64,000 nucleotides of DNA from Nesterenkonia ebinurensis (lineage in GTDB: Bacteria > Actinomycetota > Actinomycetes > Actinomycetales > Micrococcaceae). The stretch is taken from the NCBI RefSeq assembly GCF_008711175.1, contig NZ_VWNF01000050.1:91523-155522 (forward strand), written 5' to 3'. This document shows positions 8,091 through 17,254 of this stretch, one piece after another; within the stretch, counting starts at the first letter, position 1, and every line of letters starts with the position of its first letter. The notes below the pieces were generated by a model that was not told the origin of the DNA, did no database searches, and was given only the letters and a program-made list of their open reading frames with translations. A program made the position numbers and the translations under genes.

Positions 8091-9344
8091 TCAGCAACCA
8101 AGAAGCGCCAGGGGAACCACAGCTATTCCGTCAGCGCGGCGGTATGCAGTGCTACCTGTGGAGATCACCATGAGGTCGACGACGTCGTCGGGCATCTTCT
8201 CACGCAGCCACTTCAGATGCCTGACCTCGTGGTCTCTGAAGTCAGGAGAGAGTTTGGCTTCGATTCCGATGATTTGGCCTTCGTCTCCTTCGACAATAAG
8301 GTCAATTTCTTCCCGATTGTCATACGAGCGGAGGTGTCCGACGGAAGCTCCGTGAGCCTCGGCGATCACCCTGACGGTCAAAGTCACCAGCGATTCGAAG
8401 AGTTTCCCGGCCCTATCTGCTGCTGGTGGCGTAGTCAGCCCTCGAGCGGTGAGGTTCATCAGCCTGGCCGCCAGCGCGGGATCGGCTAGCTGGTGCTTTT
8501 GTACAGTTTGGAGCTGCTTGAACGGATTGGACTCATTGTTCCAAGCTTCAACTGGGTCAAGTAACCACAGCTTAGTGAGGAACTCACGGTAAGCATTGGC
8601 GGTACTGCGGGCGGGGCGCTCTCCATCTTCTCCGGCGACATCGAGGATCTTCTTCTGCGTGGATGTCGTGGACGATGCCGCCGCATACGCTTTCAGCCAC
8701 CGTCGCAATGTTCCCGGACGCCTCACCGAATACCCTTGCTCCGGAAGATCTCGATCAATGACCCGCTGCAAATACGAGTCCAAGAAACTCTTCTGCATCC
8801 TTGGCGACTTATTGTGAACCGCAGGGAATCCGCTGGAGACGATCGCATGGTAGTAGTCACGGATTGAGAAGTCAGTAGCCCCAGAGACCTCTGGTTGCTC
8901 CCCCGCCAGTATCGCGCCAAGACTCACAGTTGGATTGTTCAGACCCCGCTCGTGCAAACCCATGGGTCGCATCCGCATCGAGAGGATCCTCCCAGCTCCA
9001 CTGTGGGTTCCACTACCGGGCCGTGGAGTCGCACTGCCCGCTAGGAGGAACCGCCCGGGCCCTGCCCCGTTGTCCACCGCGCGGCGAACTGCGTTCCATG
9101 AGTCGGGGTAGTTCTGCCACTCATCAATGAAGAGAACACCCTCCGGAAGACTCTCCAAAGTGCGGTCGGCTATCACATGTTCACGGTGCTCCGGGATCTC
9201 CATATTCCAGACGTGCTGAGCACGACGCGACGCGGTCATTGTTTTCCCCACACCCTTGGGCCCATCGAGGGCAATGGCTGGAGCCTCTTGCACAAGAACA
9301 TCAAGCAGATCATCCACACTGCGGCGTGAGTAAAGCATATCCAT
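8091..9344 (-). CDS. DUF4143 AAA-type ATPase
   Basis: A 417-residue ATPase of the AAA_14/DUF4143 family. Walker A is GPKGVGKT (28-35), the Walker B-like strand is GVLFIDEWQNYP (about 68-79), and sensor I is FLLAGSAT (about 100). The C-terminal DUF4143 half has the restriction-fold-like segment GKLFESLVTLTVR, EEIDLIVEGDEG, IGIEAKLS, with D/E and E-x-K positions like a PD-(D/E)XK nuclease. The family's function is unclear; it is common in actinobacteria and often stands alone, as here. The start codon abuts a pair of 19-bp direct repeats that may be an operator. Confidence 0.88.
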   Translation of the reverse strand: MDMLYSRRSVDDLLDVLVQEAPAIALDGPKGVGKTMTASRRAQHVWNMEIPEHREHVIADRTLESLPEGVLFIDEWQNYPDSWNAVRRAVDNGAGPGRFLLAGSATPRPGSGTHSGAGRILSMRMRPMGLHERGLNNPTVSLGAILAGEQPEVSGATDFSIRDYYHAIVSSGFPAVHNKSPRMQKSFLDSYLQRVIDRDLPEQGYSVRRPGTLRRWLKAYAAASSTTSTQKKILDVAGEDGERPARSTANAYREFLTKLWLLDPVEAWNNESNPFKQLQTVQKHQLADPALAARLMNLTARGLTTPPAADRAGKLFESLVTLTVRVIAEAHGASVGHLRSYDNREEIDLIVEGDEGQIIGIEAKLSPDFRDHEVRHLKWLREKMPDDVVDLMVISTGSTAYRRADGIAVVPLALLGC

Positions 9345-9385
9345 ACGCTACAATCTCTGCATAATTTACGCTACTTTCTCTGCAC
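9344..9385. repeat. Tandem 19-bp repeats upstream of DUF4143 gene
   Basis: TACGCTACAATCTCTGCAT (9344-9362) and TACGCTACTTTCTCTGCAC (9367-9385) are direct repeats with a 23-bp period. The first abuts the start codon of the DUF4143 gene. A partial third unit (GCGCTACT) occurs near 9412. They are probably binding sites in the promoter or leader of this gene. Confidence 0.55.
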
Positions 9386-9726
9386 TATGTGGAAGACATC
9401 CTGCGCTACTGGATCTGCCGGATCCGTCCAGTACGCATGTCATTGGCAACCATGCGCATGACCGTTTTGACGGGGAACCGCATTCCGCGAATGATCGGAG
9501 CTCCGTAGGTGCTTCTCAAACCTTCGCAAGCCCATCGAGGCCTTGATCAGGCATGTTCTCAAGGGGAATGAGGCCCGCAAGACTGTCATCACTCATGCAA
9601 CCGGCTGAGTGATGTGTGGTCCCGTGAAAATTCGCGTCCAGGCCTGCGTAGGCAGGCGTACACCTTATTCGGCTGCTGAACCCGACTGAGTTCGGTTACC
9701 ATCCAGTGGTGTTGGCCAGTCTCACG
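9386..9726. other. Gene-free stretch with one diverged repeat
   Basis: No convincing coding frame was found in about 340 bp. It contains one copy (9643-9695) of a diverged repeat whose second copy lies at 11074-11134. The repeat core TTCGGCTGCT is shared, and in both copies one forward frame encodes LIRLLN-(P/A)-TE. Confidence 0.4.
9643..9695 (+). repeat. Diverged direct repeat, copy 1
   Basis: It shares the ends CCTGC-TA-GCAG and the core ATTCGGCTGCT with 11074-11134, about 75% identity over the last 37 bp. The two copies bracket the flavin monooxygenase in the same orientation. The preserved peptide LIRLLNPTEFG (versus LIRLLNATELG) suggests both derive from one lost coding sequence or element end. 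Confidence 0.4.
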
Positions 9727-10902
9727 TCATACCTGATCAGGTACTTGCCAGTTCAGGAAGCCACCGCCGGAACGTTCAGCCATAGCAGGAGGAATCCGAC
9801 GAAAGGCGGCGTTGCGGACTCGCTGCTTCCACCCCGGACCCAGGTGCGCCCCCAGTCGGGCCATCGCCGCAGATTGCTTGACTAGGCCCTGAGTACGACG
9901 TCGTCGTTGTCTATCCACCTCACGCAAGGCAGCTGGAATGTCCTCAACAGTCGGCGAAACCACCCGACCCACTGTGACCCCATCTTCCAACGCGGAGTTT
10001 GCCCCCTGCCCCAAGGTTGGAAGCATCGGGTGGGCGGCGTCGCCGATCAGCACTGTTCGACCCCGCACGTAGCTTTTTAGCGGTCGGTCCAACAGCCATA
10101 CGTCGTGTCGCATCAGGCGATCCGCGGCCGTTGCGGCGATCAGTGCCTGTGTATTGTCGTGCCACTTGGCGAACCGCTTTCGCGCAGCTTGCCTTTCGTC
10201 ATCGAACACAGTGCCAGGAGAAAGCTTCGCATAGCCGTACCAGTAGATTTCTCCGTGGCCGACCGGGAGCGCGCCGAACTCGGCATTCGGACCCCAGGTC
10301 ATCGCGAACTCAGAGCTGACGGCCCCTGGTGCAGCAATCACTGCGCGCCAGCTGGTGTACCCACTGGCGACGACGTTCCGATCCGGCCACAGAGCCTTCC
10401 GTGTTGGGCTGCGCAGGCCGTCAGCAGCGACAAGGAAGTCGGCCTCGACCTGATCCTCACCCTGATCTGTCTGCACAGAGACGACAGCAGGACTGCCTGT
10501 GTCCCCGGGACGCACATCCACCACCTGGGAGCCCGTGCTTAGCTCAGCGCCGCAGGCCGCCTCGACCAGAGCTGCGTGCAGCCGCTGCCGGTGCATTCCG
10601 TACATCTGGGTCCCCGGCTGGCCAGCCGCCGATAGTTTTATCAGCCAGCTGCCGTCCATGAGCCGGGTGCCTACAGGCCGGATCGGAGTGCCGTCTCGGG
10701 CCAATACCGCCTCCGCTCCGATGGCGGCCAAGGCGCGGCGACCATTCGCAGTGATGCCTAAACCGGCGCCCACCTCAGAGAACGCGATCGCTCGTTCGAG
10801 AACACGCACCTGCCAACCAGCACGAAGCAGACTCGCTGCGGCAGTCAGCCCCGCAATTCCGCCGCCGACCACCACAGCCCGGCGACCCGCCTTATAGCTC
10901 AT
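9727..10902 (-). CDS. FAD-dependent monooxygenase
   Basis: A 391-residue class A flavoprotein hydroxylase of the UbiH/salicylate hydroxylase type, which uses NAD(P)H and oxygen to hydroxylate a substrate, usually aromatic. It has the N-terminal dinucleotide motif VVVGGGIAGLTAAASLL, the DG motif in VAADGLRSPTRKALW, and the second FAD motif LIGDAAHPMLPTLGQGANSA (about 283-302). It stands alone on the minus strand. A TetR remnant (11168-11634) lies upstream and may be what is left of its regulator. The substrate is not identifiable. Confidence 0.88.
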   Translation of the reverse strand: MSYKAGRRAVVVGGGIAGLTAAASLLRAGWQVRVLERAIAFSEVGAGLGITANGRRALAAIGAEAVLARDGTPIRPVGTRLMDGSWLIKLSAAGQPGTQMYGMHRQRLHAALVEAACGAELSTGSQVVDVRPGDTGSPAVVSVQTDQGEDQVEADFLVAADGLRSPTRKALWPDRNVVASGYTSWRAVIAAPGAVSSEFAMTWGPNAEFGALPVGHGEIYWYGYAKLSPGTVFDDERQAARKRFAKWHDNTQALIAATAADRLMRHDVWLLDRPLKSYVRGRTVLIGDAAHPMLPTLGQGANSALEDGVTVGRVVSPTVEDIPAALREVDRQRRRRTQGLVKQSAAMARLGAHLGPGWKQRVRNAAFRRIPPAMAERSGGGFLNWQVPDQV

Positions 10903-11073
10903 GCCCTGAACTTATCACCGGCTTCCGAAGACCAGCAGTGCGTACATCAGATCGTTGCTGACTCGGATCTCACCTCTGGAAACAAGACGCTCTCCAGCGT
11001 CGATGATCACTTCCATGGGATGAGGTGACTATCTGAGTCCCATGTCACTGGGAGTTCTGCCGAATTGCCCAAA

Positions 11074-11134
11074 CCTGCCTATGCAGCCCGTGCCGCCGAC
11101 ACTTTAATTCGGCTGCTAAATGCGACCGAACTTG
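11074..11134 (+). repeat. Diverged direct repeat, copy 2
   Basis: This is the partner of the repeat at 9643-9695, in the same orientation, just upstream of the flavin monooxygenase gene. Together they bracket that gene. Confidence 0.4.
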
Positions 11135-11167
11135 GGCAGGCAGGACTTTCCCCGGGACATACTGGCC

Positions 11168-11634
11168 TTAGGCGCTGGAAAAGTTCAGGCTGCGAATTAA
11201 GCGTCGTGCTGTCTCCTGAGGTGCTGACAATGCTTCATGGGCATAGGCGGCGAGGAATGCCTCAGGCAGAGCTGCACCGGTAAGCAGCCGTGCTACCGCG
11301 CACAGATCTGCCGCACCGTCGACTCGTCCGAGTTCAGATTCACCCTCCAAATAGCGTGCGAGTGCCACCGAAGGTGCTCTCAGCCCAGGCCCCGCTGGTG
11401 CATCGCAGCCCGGTGGCTAGTCAGCAGCTCTTTGCTTCCAAAGATTGCAGCTGCCATCGGGAAGTTCTCCCGGTAAAACACCATCAGCTGTAGCGGCATG
11501 ACCCGAGGCCGTGAGACGAACCGACTGCACGCCATGTCCTTGGCCACGCCACCCGAGCACCACAAGAAGCGGTGCGTGGCCTCGCTGCAGACGACCCAGT
11601 CAGGCTCGTCACCTAATCCCTGCATCAGCCCCAA
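11168..11634 (-). pseudogene. TetR-family regulator C-terminal remnant, frameshifted
   Basis: Two minus-strand frames join at about 11374. The upstream frame ends LLTSHRAAMHQRGLG and the downstream frame continues LRAPSVALARYLEGESELGR followed by LLTGAALPEAFLAAY. Together they read as the ligand-binding half of a TetR/AcrR repressor. The N-terminal HTH is missing and a single-base frameshift separates the halves. It may once have regulated the flavin monooxygenase. Confidence 0.6.
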
Positions 11635-11785
11635 CGTACTCTGAAATAGGCATGTCGGTGAGGGTGGAGAAGATCCGGCGGAAGTGGAACTCTGTGGTGC
11701 TGGTCAACTCTGCCAGTGCAGGAACGTCAATGTGGCCGTCGAGGTGACGCTCGATCTCGTCGATCACGTGGTTCCACTGTTCCAT
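11609..11785 (-). pseudogene. AraC-family regulator, N-terminal HTH fragment
   Basis: Starting at the ATG at 11785, with AAGGAGG upstream, the frame reads MEQWNHVIDEIERHLDGHID then VPALAELTSTTEFHFRRIF and MPISEYV. This is the first HTH of Rob/SoxS-like regulators that carry the HTH at the N-terminus. It stops after 58 residues, where the second HTH helix and GyrI-like domain should begin. The break falls at the junction with the TetR remnant, so two regulators were cut and joined here. Confidence 0.65.
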
Positions 11786-11954
11786 GTCGGCCTCCTTGGG
11801 TTTCACCCTGGAGAGCTGACTGGGCGTGGATCCGATGATTGGTCGACATCTTCGATCGGGTGCGGCAAAGAGCCGAGGCCACGTCCCGCTTATCTGGGCC
11901 GCCGGAGAAAGGGGCTCCAGAATTGGGAGTTCGTATTCTGTGATGCCGATGAGT

Positions 11955-13064
11955 TCACGCGCTTGGGTCTCGTCGATGGGGTTTTCGGGCAACAATGAGA
12001 TCACGGTCGATGGCCTGATCTACTCGGTGATGAAATCCCTGGAAATGGTCACCCTCGACGACCTGTAGCCCTTCAGCAGACATGATTGCTTCGAGTATCT
12101 GGCGCGACGTTTGGCGTGTGTTCCACGCCAGACCAATCGAGCCCCCAGGTCGTAGTACGGCTGACCAGCCAGTCATGGCTTCTTCAAGCAATGCACTGGG
12201 GTTTCGAGAGAGTTTCGACTGGGAGTTGACGGCGCCATGCTGGACTCCGTAGGGAGCGTCTGTGACGATGAGGTCAAAGCCTCGACCACTATGCAGATCT
12301 GCAGCATGCAGCGTATCGGCGGTCAGTACGTCAATCAACTGCGTTCGATCTGCCCTGTACTCTTCTTTGGATTCGGCGAACTCCGCTGAGAATCGGCGAC
12401 CAAGCGTCTTGCCGTCTCGGCGCACTCGTGACTCGCGGAGCGTGTGCTTTAGCCGCTTGTCCTTTAGCCAACGACTAATGAACGCCCTGTATGCGCCAGT
12501 GTCGCCGCGATCGATGTCGATTCCGTAGGCATCCCACCCGTACATGATCGCCTGGTTCAAAGTGGTGCCACGACCGCAGAGCGGGTCGAGTACGCGAAGC
12601 TGGCGATTCAGATACGCGTCTACCGAGTTCATTGTCGCGGCTGTGACGTTCATCAGGAGCTTCGTAAACTGCTCGTTGGTCTTACCTCGATACTTCAGAA
12701 TCGAGAGCAGATCGTGATCGTAGCGATCCAAAGGCGTGCCGGCGACAGGCATCAGTAACTCGTCGTGAACGGCGAACAACACGTAGGAGGACGACAGGTT
12801 AGCCAGGCAGTCCAGGTCACGTTTGGTCAAGCCATCGGCGGAGAACCGTAGGCAGGGAGCGGCCGCGACGGTGCTGACCCGAACGTTCCCGATGGCACCG
12901 TCGATCAGGAACTCATCGAACACGCCAACCTCGGCGCGGAGCATGTTGACGGCGTTCTCGGAGTACACGCGATTCGCCGAGGGTTCGAGAAGGATGGCGA
13001 ACTCCTGCTCGCATGCAGTGTTTGGCATTCGCTCGTAGGAGGTCGGGCGTTGTGCGTCGATCAT
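11955..13064 (-). CDS. TRM11/UPF0020-like SAM methyltransferase
   Basis: A 369-residue protein. The N-terminal part (about 20-140) is THUMP-like, and the C-terminal part is a class I methylase with LRVLDPLCGRGTTLNQAIM (motif I), the acidic loop YGIDIDRGD, and the catalytic strand LIVTDAPYGVQHG in place of NPPY. It resembles Trm11/TrmN tRNA guanine-N2 methylases, though D-A-P-Y is a variant. It could also act on another nucleic acid. The start was set at 13064, with GAGGG upstream, rather than 13073. It has no operon partner. Confidence 0.75.
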   Translation of the reverse strand: MIDAQRPTSYERMPNTACEQEFAILLEPSANRVYSENAVNMLRAEVGVFDEFLIDGAIGNVRVSTVAAAPCLRFSADGLTKRDLDCLANLSSSYVLFAVHDELLMPVAGTPLDRYDHDLLSILKYRGKTNEQFTKLLMNVTAATMNSVDAYLNRQLRVLDPLCGRGTTLNQAIMYGWDAYGIDIDRGDTGAYRAFISRWLKDKRLKHTLRESRVRRDGKTLGRRFSAEFAESKEEYRADRTQLIDVLTADTLHAADLHSGRGFDLIVTDAPYGVQHGAVNSQSKLSRNPSALLEEAMTGWSAVLRPGGSIGLAWNTRQTSRQILEAIMSAEGLQVVEGDHFQGFHHRVDQAIDRDLIVARKPHRRDPSA

Positions 13065-13104
13065 GCTTCTCATCCCTCTGCTCGCTTTGGATCGAGTGAT
13101 GAGG

Positions 13105-13713
13105 TCAACTGGTCTGCTGCGATTGCGGGTTGCTCGGCTTGGTGAGTTTGTCGAGTGTTCGTAGGCACAGGGTGAGGGCTTCGTGCTTCGTGGCCCTGCG
13201 GGTGGCGGTCATCGACCACGCCGCATCGAGAAGATGCCAGAGCAGGATGTGTAGCCATTCGGGTGACAGAGTGGGGTCGATGGTGCCGTCCGCGTGCCCT
13301 CGCTCCACCAGTGCGAGCAAGTCGGCGTCCATGTCGTCCAGGGTCTCGAGGTCATCGCCCTGGGTGAAGTCGGCATAGGCCACCGCGATCAGCTCATCGA
13401 GCTCGAAGTACTCCTGGCACACCCTCATCAGGGCCTCGTTGCCGGTGCCTTCGTTTGGACGGGCGCGTTCTGTGGCTCGGGTGACCTGTTCGTCGGCTAG
13501 TTCCTGCAATGCGGCGATCAGGTTGGAACGTTCGGGGAAATAGCGGTGCAGCGTGCTGCGCGCGGTGCCAGCGGTCTCGGCGATCGCCGCCATCGATGCG
13601 GCGGGGTCGCGGCGGAGAGTCTCCACAGCTGCGTCGAGGATCGCTTGGCGGGTGCGGGCCATCGACCGGCTGCGGTCACGCCGGATCGGTTTCTCCGTGG
13701 AATTCATGGACAT
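13105..13713 (-). CDS. TetR-family regulator
   Basis: A 202-residue regulator with the N-terminal HTH MARTRQAILDAAVETLRRDP followed by AAIAETAGTARSTLHRYFPE, and an all-helical ligand domain. It is divergent from the PH-domain gene pair at 13807, which it may control. An imperfect palindrome (13715-13736) directly abuts its start codon and is a likely operator. Confidence 0.88.
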   Translation of the reverse strand: MSMNSTEKPIRRDRSRSMARTRQAILDAAVETLRRDPAASMAAIAETAGTARSTLHRYFPERSNLIAALQELADEQVTRATERARPNEGTGNEALMRVCQEYFELDELIAVAYADFTQGDDLETLDDMDADLLALVERGHADGTIDPTLSPEWLHILLWHLLDAAWSMTATRRATKHEALTLCLRTLDKLTKPSNPQSQQTS

Positions 13714-13714
13714 C

Positions 13715-13736
13715 AGTGTAGTCCATAGCGGACACT
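13715..13736. promoter_or_regulatory. TetR operator candidate
   Basis: GTCC and GGAC around ATAGC, with outer AGTGT and ACACT arms, form an imperfect palindrome immediately upstream of the TetR start and within the 93-bp divergent promoter region. Confidence 0.5.
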
Positions 13737-13806
13737 ATGATCTATTATAGGACGACGTGACCTACGAGAGGTTGCTGTGCTGACATGAGACTATGAGGTT
13801 GTAACC

Positions 13807-14376
13807 ATGACGAGGGCGGACACCACCCGGCAGGAGAACCACAACGGCGTGCTCACGGGAACGGATGCGGTCGCCACCGAGGCGTCGCAGACGGTTGCTC
13901 CTCGGCTGCCGATGCTGCGTATTGAGCGCCGAGCGGTCTGGTGGTGGATGCTGCGTGCCGGCGTTCGATGGGGAGCGCTGTTGGTGGCGTTGGTCGTCAC
14001 GGCTGTCCTGTGGGAGGCTAGCCGGCCGTGGTTGATCGCCCCGATCGTTGCCGTGGGAGTAGTGCTGCTGGCCAAGCTGCTCGTTGAGCCGTGGTGGCGT
14101 TATCGCGTCCACCGGTGGGAGGTCACCGACGATGCCACCTATGCGACCAATGGCTGGCTGGTGGTGGAGTGGCGGGTTGCCCCGACTTCGCGCATTCAGA
14201 CCGTGGATGCCGTACGTGGCCCGTTCGAGCAGTTGCTGGGCCTGTCGACGCTGCGAGTGACGACAGCCTCGTCATACGGGTCGATCGACATCAACGGACT
14301 GGATCACCGCACCGCACAGGAGGCCGTCACACGCCTGTCGGCGGTGGCGGAGCTGACCCCGGGAGACGCGACATGA
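13807..14376 (+). CDS. Bacterial PH-domain membrane protein (YdbS-like)
   Basis: A 189-residue protein with two membrane helices (about 50-70 and 78-98) followed by one bPH2 domain (YRVHRWEVTDDATYATNGWL, SRIQTVDAVRGPFEQLLGLS). It is the YdbS half of a YdbS-YdbT pair. The next gene overlaps it by ATGA, so the two are translationally coupled and probably form a complex. The family is associated with envelope or stress functions, but the molecular role is not firmly known. Confidence 0.88.
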   Translation: MTRADTTRQENHNGVLTGTDAVATEASQTVAPRLPMLRIERRAVWWWMLRAGVRWGALLVALVVTAVLWEASRPWLIAPIVAVGVVLLAKLLVEPWWRYRVHRWEVTDDATYATNGWLVVEWRVAPTSRIQTVDAVRGPFEQLLGLSTLRVTTASSYGSIDINGLDHRTAQEAVTRLSAVAELTPGDAT

Positions 14377-15920
14377 GCATCTTGACCTCAACGGTCCACG
14401 ATCAGGAGGCGCCAACCATCGAAGAACAGTGGCGACGGTTGAGCATCCGAGTCATCTGGGTCGACCTCGCCCAGGCGGTGCTGTCTCTGGCGCCAGGAGT
14501 GATCGCAATCTGGATCGTCGGGGTGACACCCTCGGTGGGCAACCTCTGGCCGCTGGCATTGATCGCGTTCCTTGGGCTCGTCGGGGCCATCGGCGACGCG
14601 CTGCGGTGGCTCTTCACCACCTACCGCCTCACCGATACCGAAGTGCAGCGCCGTACCGGCGTCTTCGTTCGCCGCTCGCGTGCCGTCCGGCGCGATCGGA
14701 TTCGCAGCGTCGATGCCCACGCCAAACTGCGCCATCGCCTTGTGGGACTGCGCGTGGTGGCGATCGGCGCCGGCCAGCAGACCAGTGCCGGAGAGGCAGC
14801 ATTCACACTGGATGCCTTGACCCGATCTGATGCCGAGAGCCTCCGTGACGAACTGCTCGGCGCAGAACACGTGGTTGTCCCCGCAGACGGCACGGATCAG
14901 GCCGATCCCGTCGCAGGCGTCGAGCCGTTCGCGCGTTTTCGCCCCTGGTGGGTGATCTACAACATGTTCACCATCTGGGCCTATCTCACCGCTGCGGGAC
15001 TGCTGTGGGTCGCGTTCTGGCTCACCTCAACTTTCGGGATCAATCTCGTGTCGTTCATCGGCGATACCGCATCGGATCAGGGCCTGGGATTGGGAGCAAC
15101 GATCGCCATCATCGCCATAGGAGCCGGTGCTCTGGGCGTGATCGGCCTGGGCGTCAACTTCTTCACCGCCAACTGGAACTTCGAGCTCGCGCGAGTTCAC
15201 TCGGACAACGGCACCTTCTTGCGAACTCGCCGCGGCCTGTTCAGCACCCGCGAAGTCAACCGCGACGAATCCCGGATGCGTGGTCTCACCATCGATGAGC
15301 CGTTGCTGTGGCGGTGGATGGGGATGGCAGACACCAACCTCATCACCACCGGCCTGGGACTGTGGTCGGCTGAGCAACCGACCGCACTCGTACCGAGAGG
15401 CCCCATTTCGGTCGCACGCCATGTCGCCGTTCGCGTCTTCGGAGAGCCCTGCCCGCTGACCATTGCCCTGCCTCCTCACCCGCCGGCAGCACTTCGGCGG
15501 CGCCTCTGGTGGGCCACGGGGATAACCTTCGGAGCAATCAGCCTTCTTGCATGGCCGCTCTGGACCGGCATCGTGCCGCTTTGGACACTCTGGATCGCGC
15601 TGACGCTGTGGTCCCTCTTGGTCGTGTGCGCGGTCGTCGCCTACAGGGCGCTCGGGCACGCTATCAATGGTGACTACGTGGTCACTCGCTCTGGGTTGCT
15701 CAGCCGCTCGACATCCGCGCTGCGGCGTGACGCGGTCAGCACGATCGCGGTACGCCAGTCAATCCTGCAACGCCGCCTCGGCCTGAGCACGGTGTCAGTC
15801 ATGACCGCGGCGGGATGGGGAATCTACGAAGCACCAGACGTCGATGCCCATGAAGCCTTCCGCTTTGCAGCCCAAGCCGCACCGGGACTACTCGACCCGT
15901 TCATCGAGCCAAGACGATGA
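14373..15920 (+). CDS. Bacterial PH-domain membrane protein (YdbT-like)
   Basis: A 515-residue protein starting at the ATG at 14373, which overlaps the preceding stop. It carries three bPH2 repeats. Each has the pattern of a membrane hairpin, a Y-x-(L/V)-T-D/R strand and a DRIR(S/G)-type turn: TTYRLTDTEVQRRTG / RDRIRSVDAH; NWNFELARVHSDNGTFLRTR / DESRMRGLTI; and GDYVVTRSGLLSR / RDAVSTIAV. Membrane helices lie before each repeat. Frames continuing upstream to 14091 are shadows of the first gene. Confidence 0.9.
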   Translation: MSILTSTVHDQEAPTIEEQWRRLSIRVIWVDLAQAVLSLAPGVIAIWIVGVTPSVGNLWPLALIAFLGLVGAIGDALRWLFTTYRLTDTEVQRRTGVFVRRSRAVRRDRIRSVDAHAKLRHRLVGLRVVAIGAGQQTSAGEAAFTLDALTRSDAESLRDELLGAEHVVVPADGTDQADPVAGVEPFARFRPWWVIYNMFTIWAYLTAAGLLWVAFWLTSTFGINLVSFIGDTASDQGLGLGATIAIIAIGAGALGVIGLGVNFFTANWNFELARVHSDNGTFLRTRRGLFSTREVNRDESRMRGLTIDEPLLWRWMGMADTNLITTGLGLWSAEQPTALVPRGPISVARHVAVRVFGEPCPLTIALPPHPPAALRRRLWWATGITFGAISLLAWPLWTGIVPLWTLWIALTLWSLLVVCAVVAYRALGHAINGDYVVTRSGLLSRSTSALRRDAVSTIAVRQSILQRRLGLSTVSVMTAAGWGIYEAPDVDAHEAFRFAAQAAPGLLDPFIEPRR

Positions 15921-15974
15921 CTGGTAACCAAATCCTTCGCCCAGAGCGGCCTGTAGTTCGCGCTCACTTACCGA

Positions 15975-16738
15975 TCAGTGCGCCTGCTCCAGGGTCCAGC
16001 GGGTCAGGTTACGAGCACGGTCGATGAGAGCGGTGAGTGCGGACGGGTTATCGGTCGCTTCGGCGGCAAGGGAGTCGATGCCGGTGAGTCCGGCGGATTT
16101 GAGCAGGCGTTTCTCGTTGGTGATCCATTCTCCGCCGGTGGCGAGGATCGCGTGCGCGTACTGACTCGCAGCAACAGCGAGGAGCCCAGAGACGCGGTGA
16201 CCCGCCCGGCCGGGGCGTGGTTGTGCTGGGCGTAGGACAGCGTGAGATCGCCCATCCCTGCCCATCGCTGTGCGGCACTCTGCCGAAGCAGGTCTGGGTA
16301 TGTTTCGATACTCGGAAGCTTGCCGTGAAGGGTGCGGCCGATCGCCAGTTCGGCCACGACAAGGTAGGTGGGTATGCCAGCTAGATGGAACATCAACGGC
16401 TCGATGTCGAACTCGCCGCGCCCAGCCCGGTCGATCTGGTCCTCCACGACGTCCAGGTCGCGGTAGTGCACATCGACCTTGCGGCCCTCGATGCTCAGCC
16501 AGGCGCCACCGTTGAAGACGCCACCGCCCCAGCCGCCGATCTCTGAGACTTCACCGTCCCATCCGATCTCACGGAGGTGTTGGGGGTCGAAGTCGCCGCG
16601 GTAGTAGATGCCGAGGTCCCAGTCGCTATCTGGATGGGCGGTACCTTGGGCGCGTGAGCCGCCCAAGGTGACTGCGTGGACATCAGGCAGGTCGGCGAGG
16701 ATCGCACAGACACGTTGGAGGAAGGCGTGATCGGTCAT
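15975..16738 (-). pseudogene. Nucleotidyltransferase, frameshifted
   Basis: Starting at the ATG at 16738, the N-terminal half is a Pol-beta-type nucleotidyltransferase: TLGGSRAQGTAHPDSDWDLG (GS motif plus D-x-D), FNGGAWLSIEGRKVDVHYRD (third acidic residue). Around 16195-16205 the frame breaks after RVTASLG. The expected C-terminal helix continues in another frame as GLLAVAASQYAHAILATGGE then WITNEKRLLKSAGL. All motifs are present across the two frames, so either a recent single-base shift or a sequencing error is possible. Relatives include aminoglycoside nucleotidyltransferase-like proteins. Confidence 0.75.
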
Positions 16739-17254
16739 GAGAAGAACTCCTTGAACAGTGGTGTGGTGTGAGCGCACCGGCAAGAACGATGGTCCGGTTG
16801 CGCATAAGCAGCGTGTGATGGCCGCGGCAGACATCTGAGTGACCGCCGGGCAGCATGGGCCTCGGATCGTGCGGTCACGTCGAGGGGCCTAACTCGCCCA
16901 CTTACTGCGTCACACCGCTGGCACACTCCTCACAGGCAGGAATCCTGCACCCAGTCTACGGTTTCTGCTCTTCATCGTCACACGGGTGGGGATCTGGTAT
17001 TCGCCCGAGCTGGTGTTCGGCCTCGAAGTAGGAAGCGACTTCATTGACTCCGATCATCGGCGAGCGGCCCGTGACCAACCGCAGCGAGGACTTCGTCACC
17101 CTCGTCAGCGAAGCCGTCCACGCCCGCCAAGCACAACAAGACGCCGTGGTGCAAGGCGATCGTCGACGGCGCCACAGACCACAGTTGGGCATCCGGAGCT
17201 AACTCCCGCTGAGCTGCCCTGGTTATTGTCGGAGTGGCTTGAGACACTGGAGTT
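16739..17254. other. Gene-free stretch
   Basis: About 515 bp without a frame I can support. A short plus-strand frame ending at 17202 (VTNRSEDFVTLVSEAVHARQ...) and a minus-strand frame ending at 16956 both look partly coding in composition. Neither has a recognisable domain or ribosome site. It is probably degenerate sequence at a junction. Confidence 0.4.
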
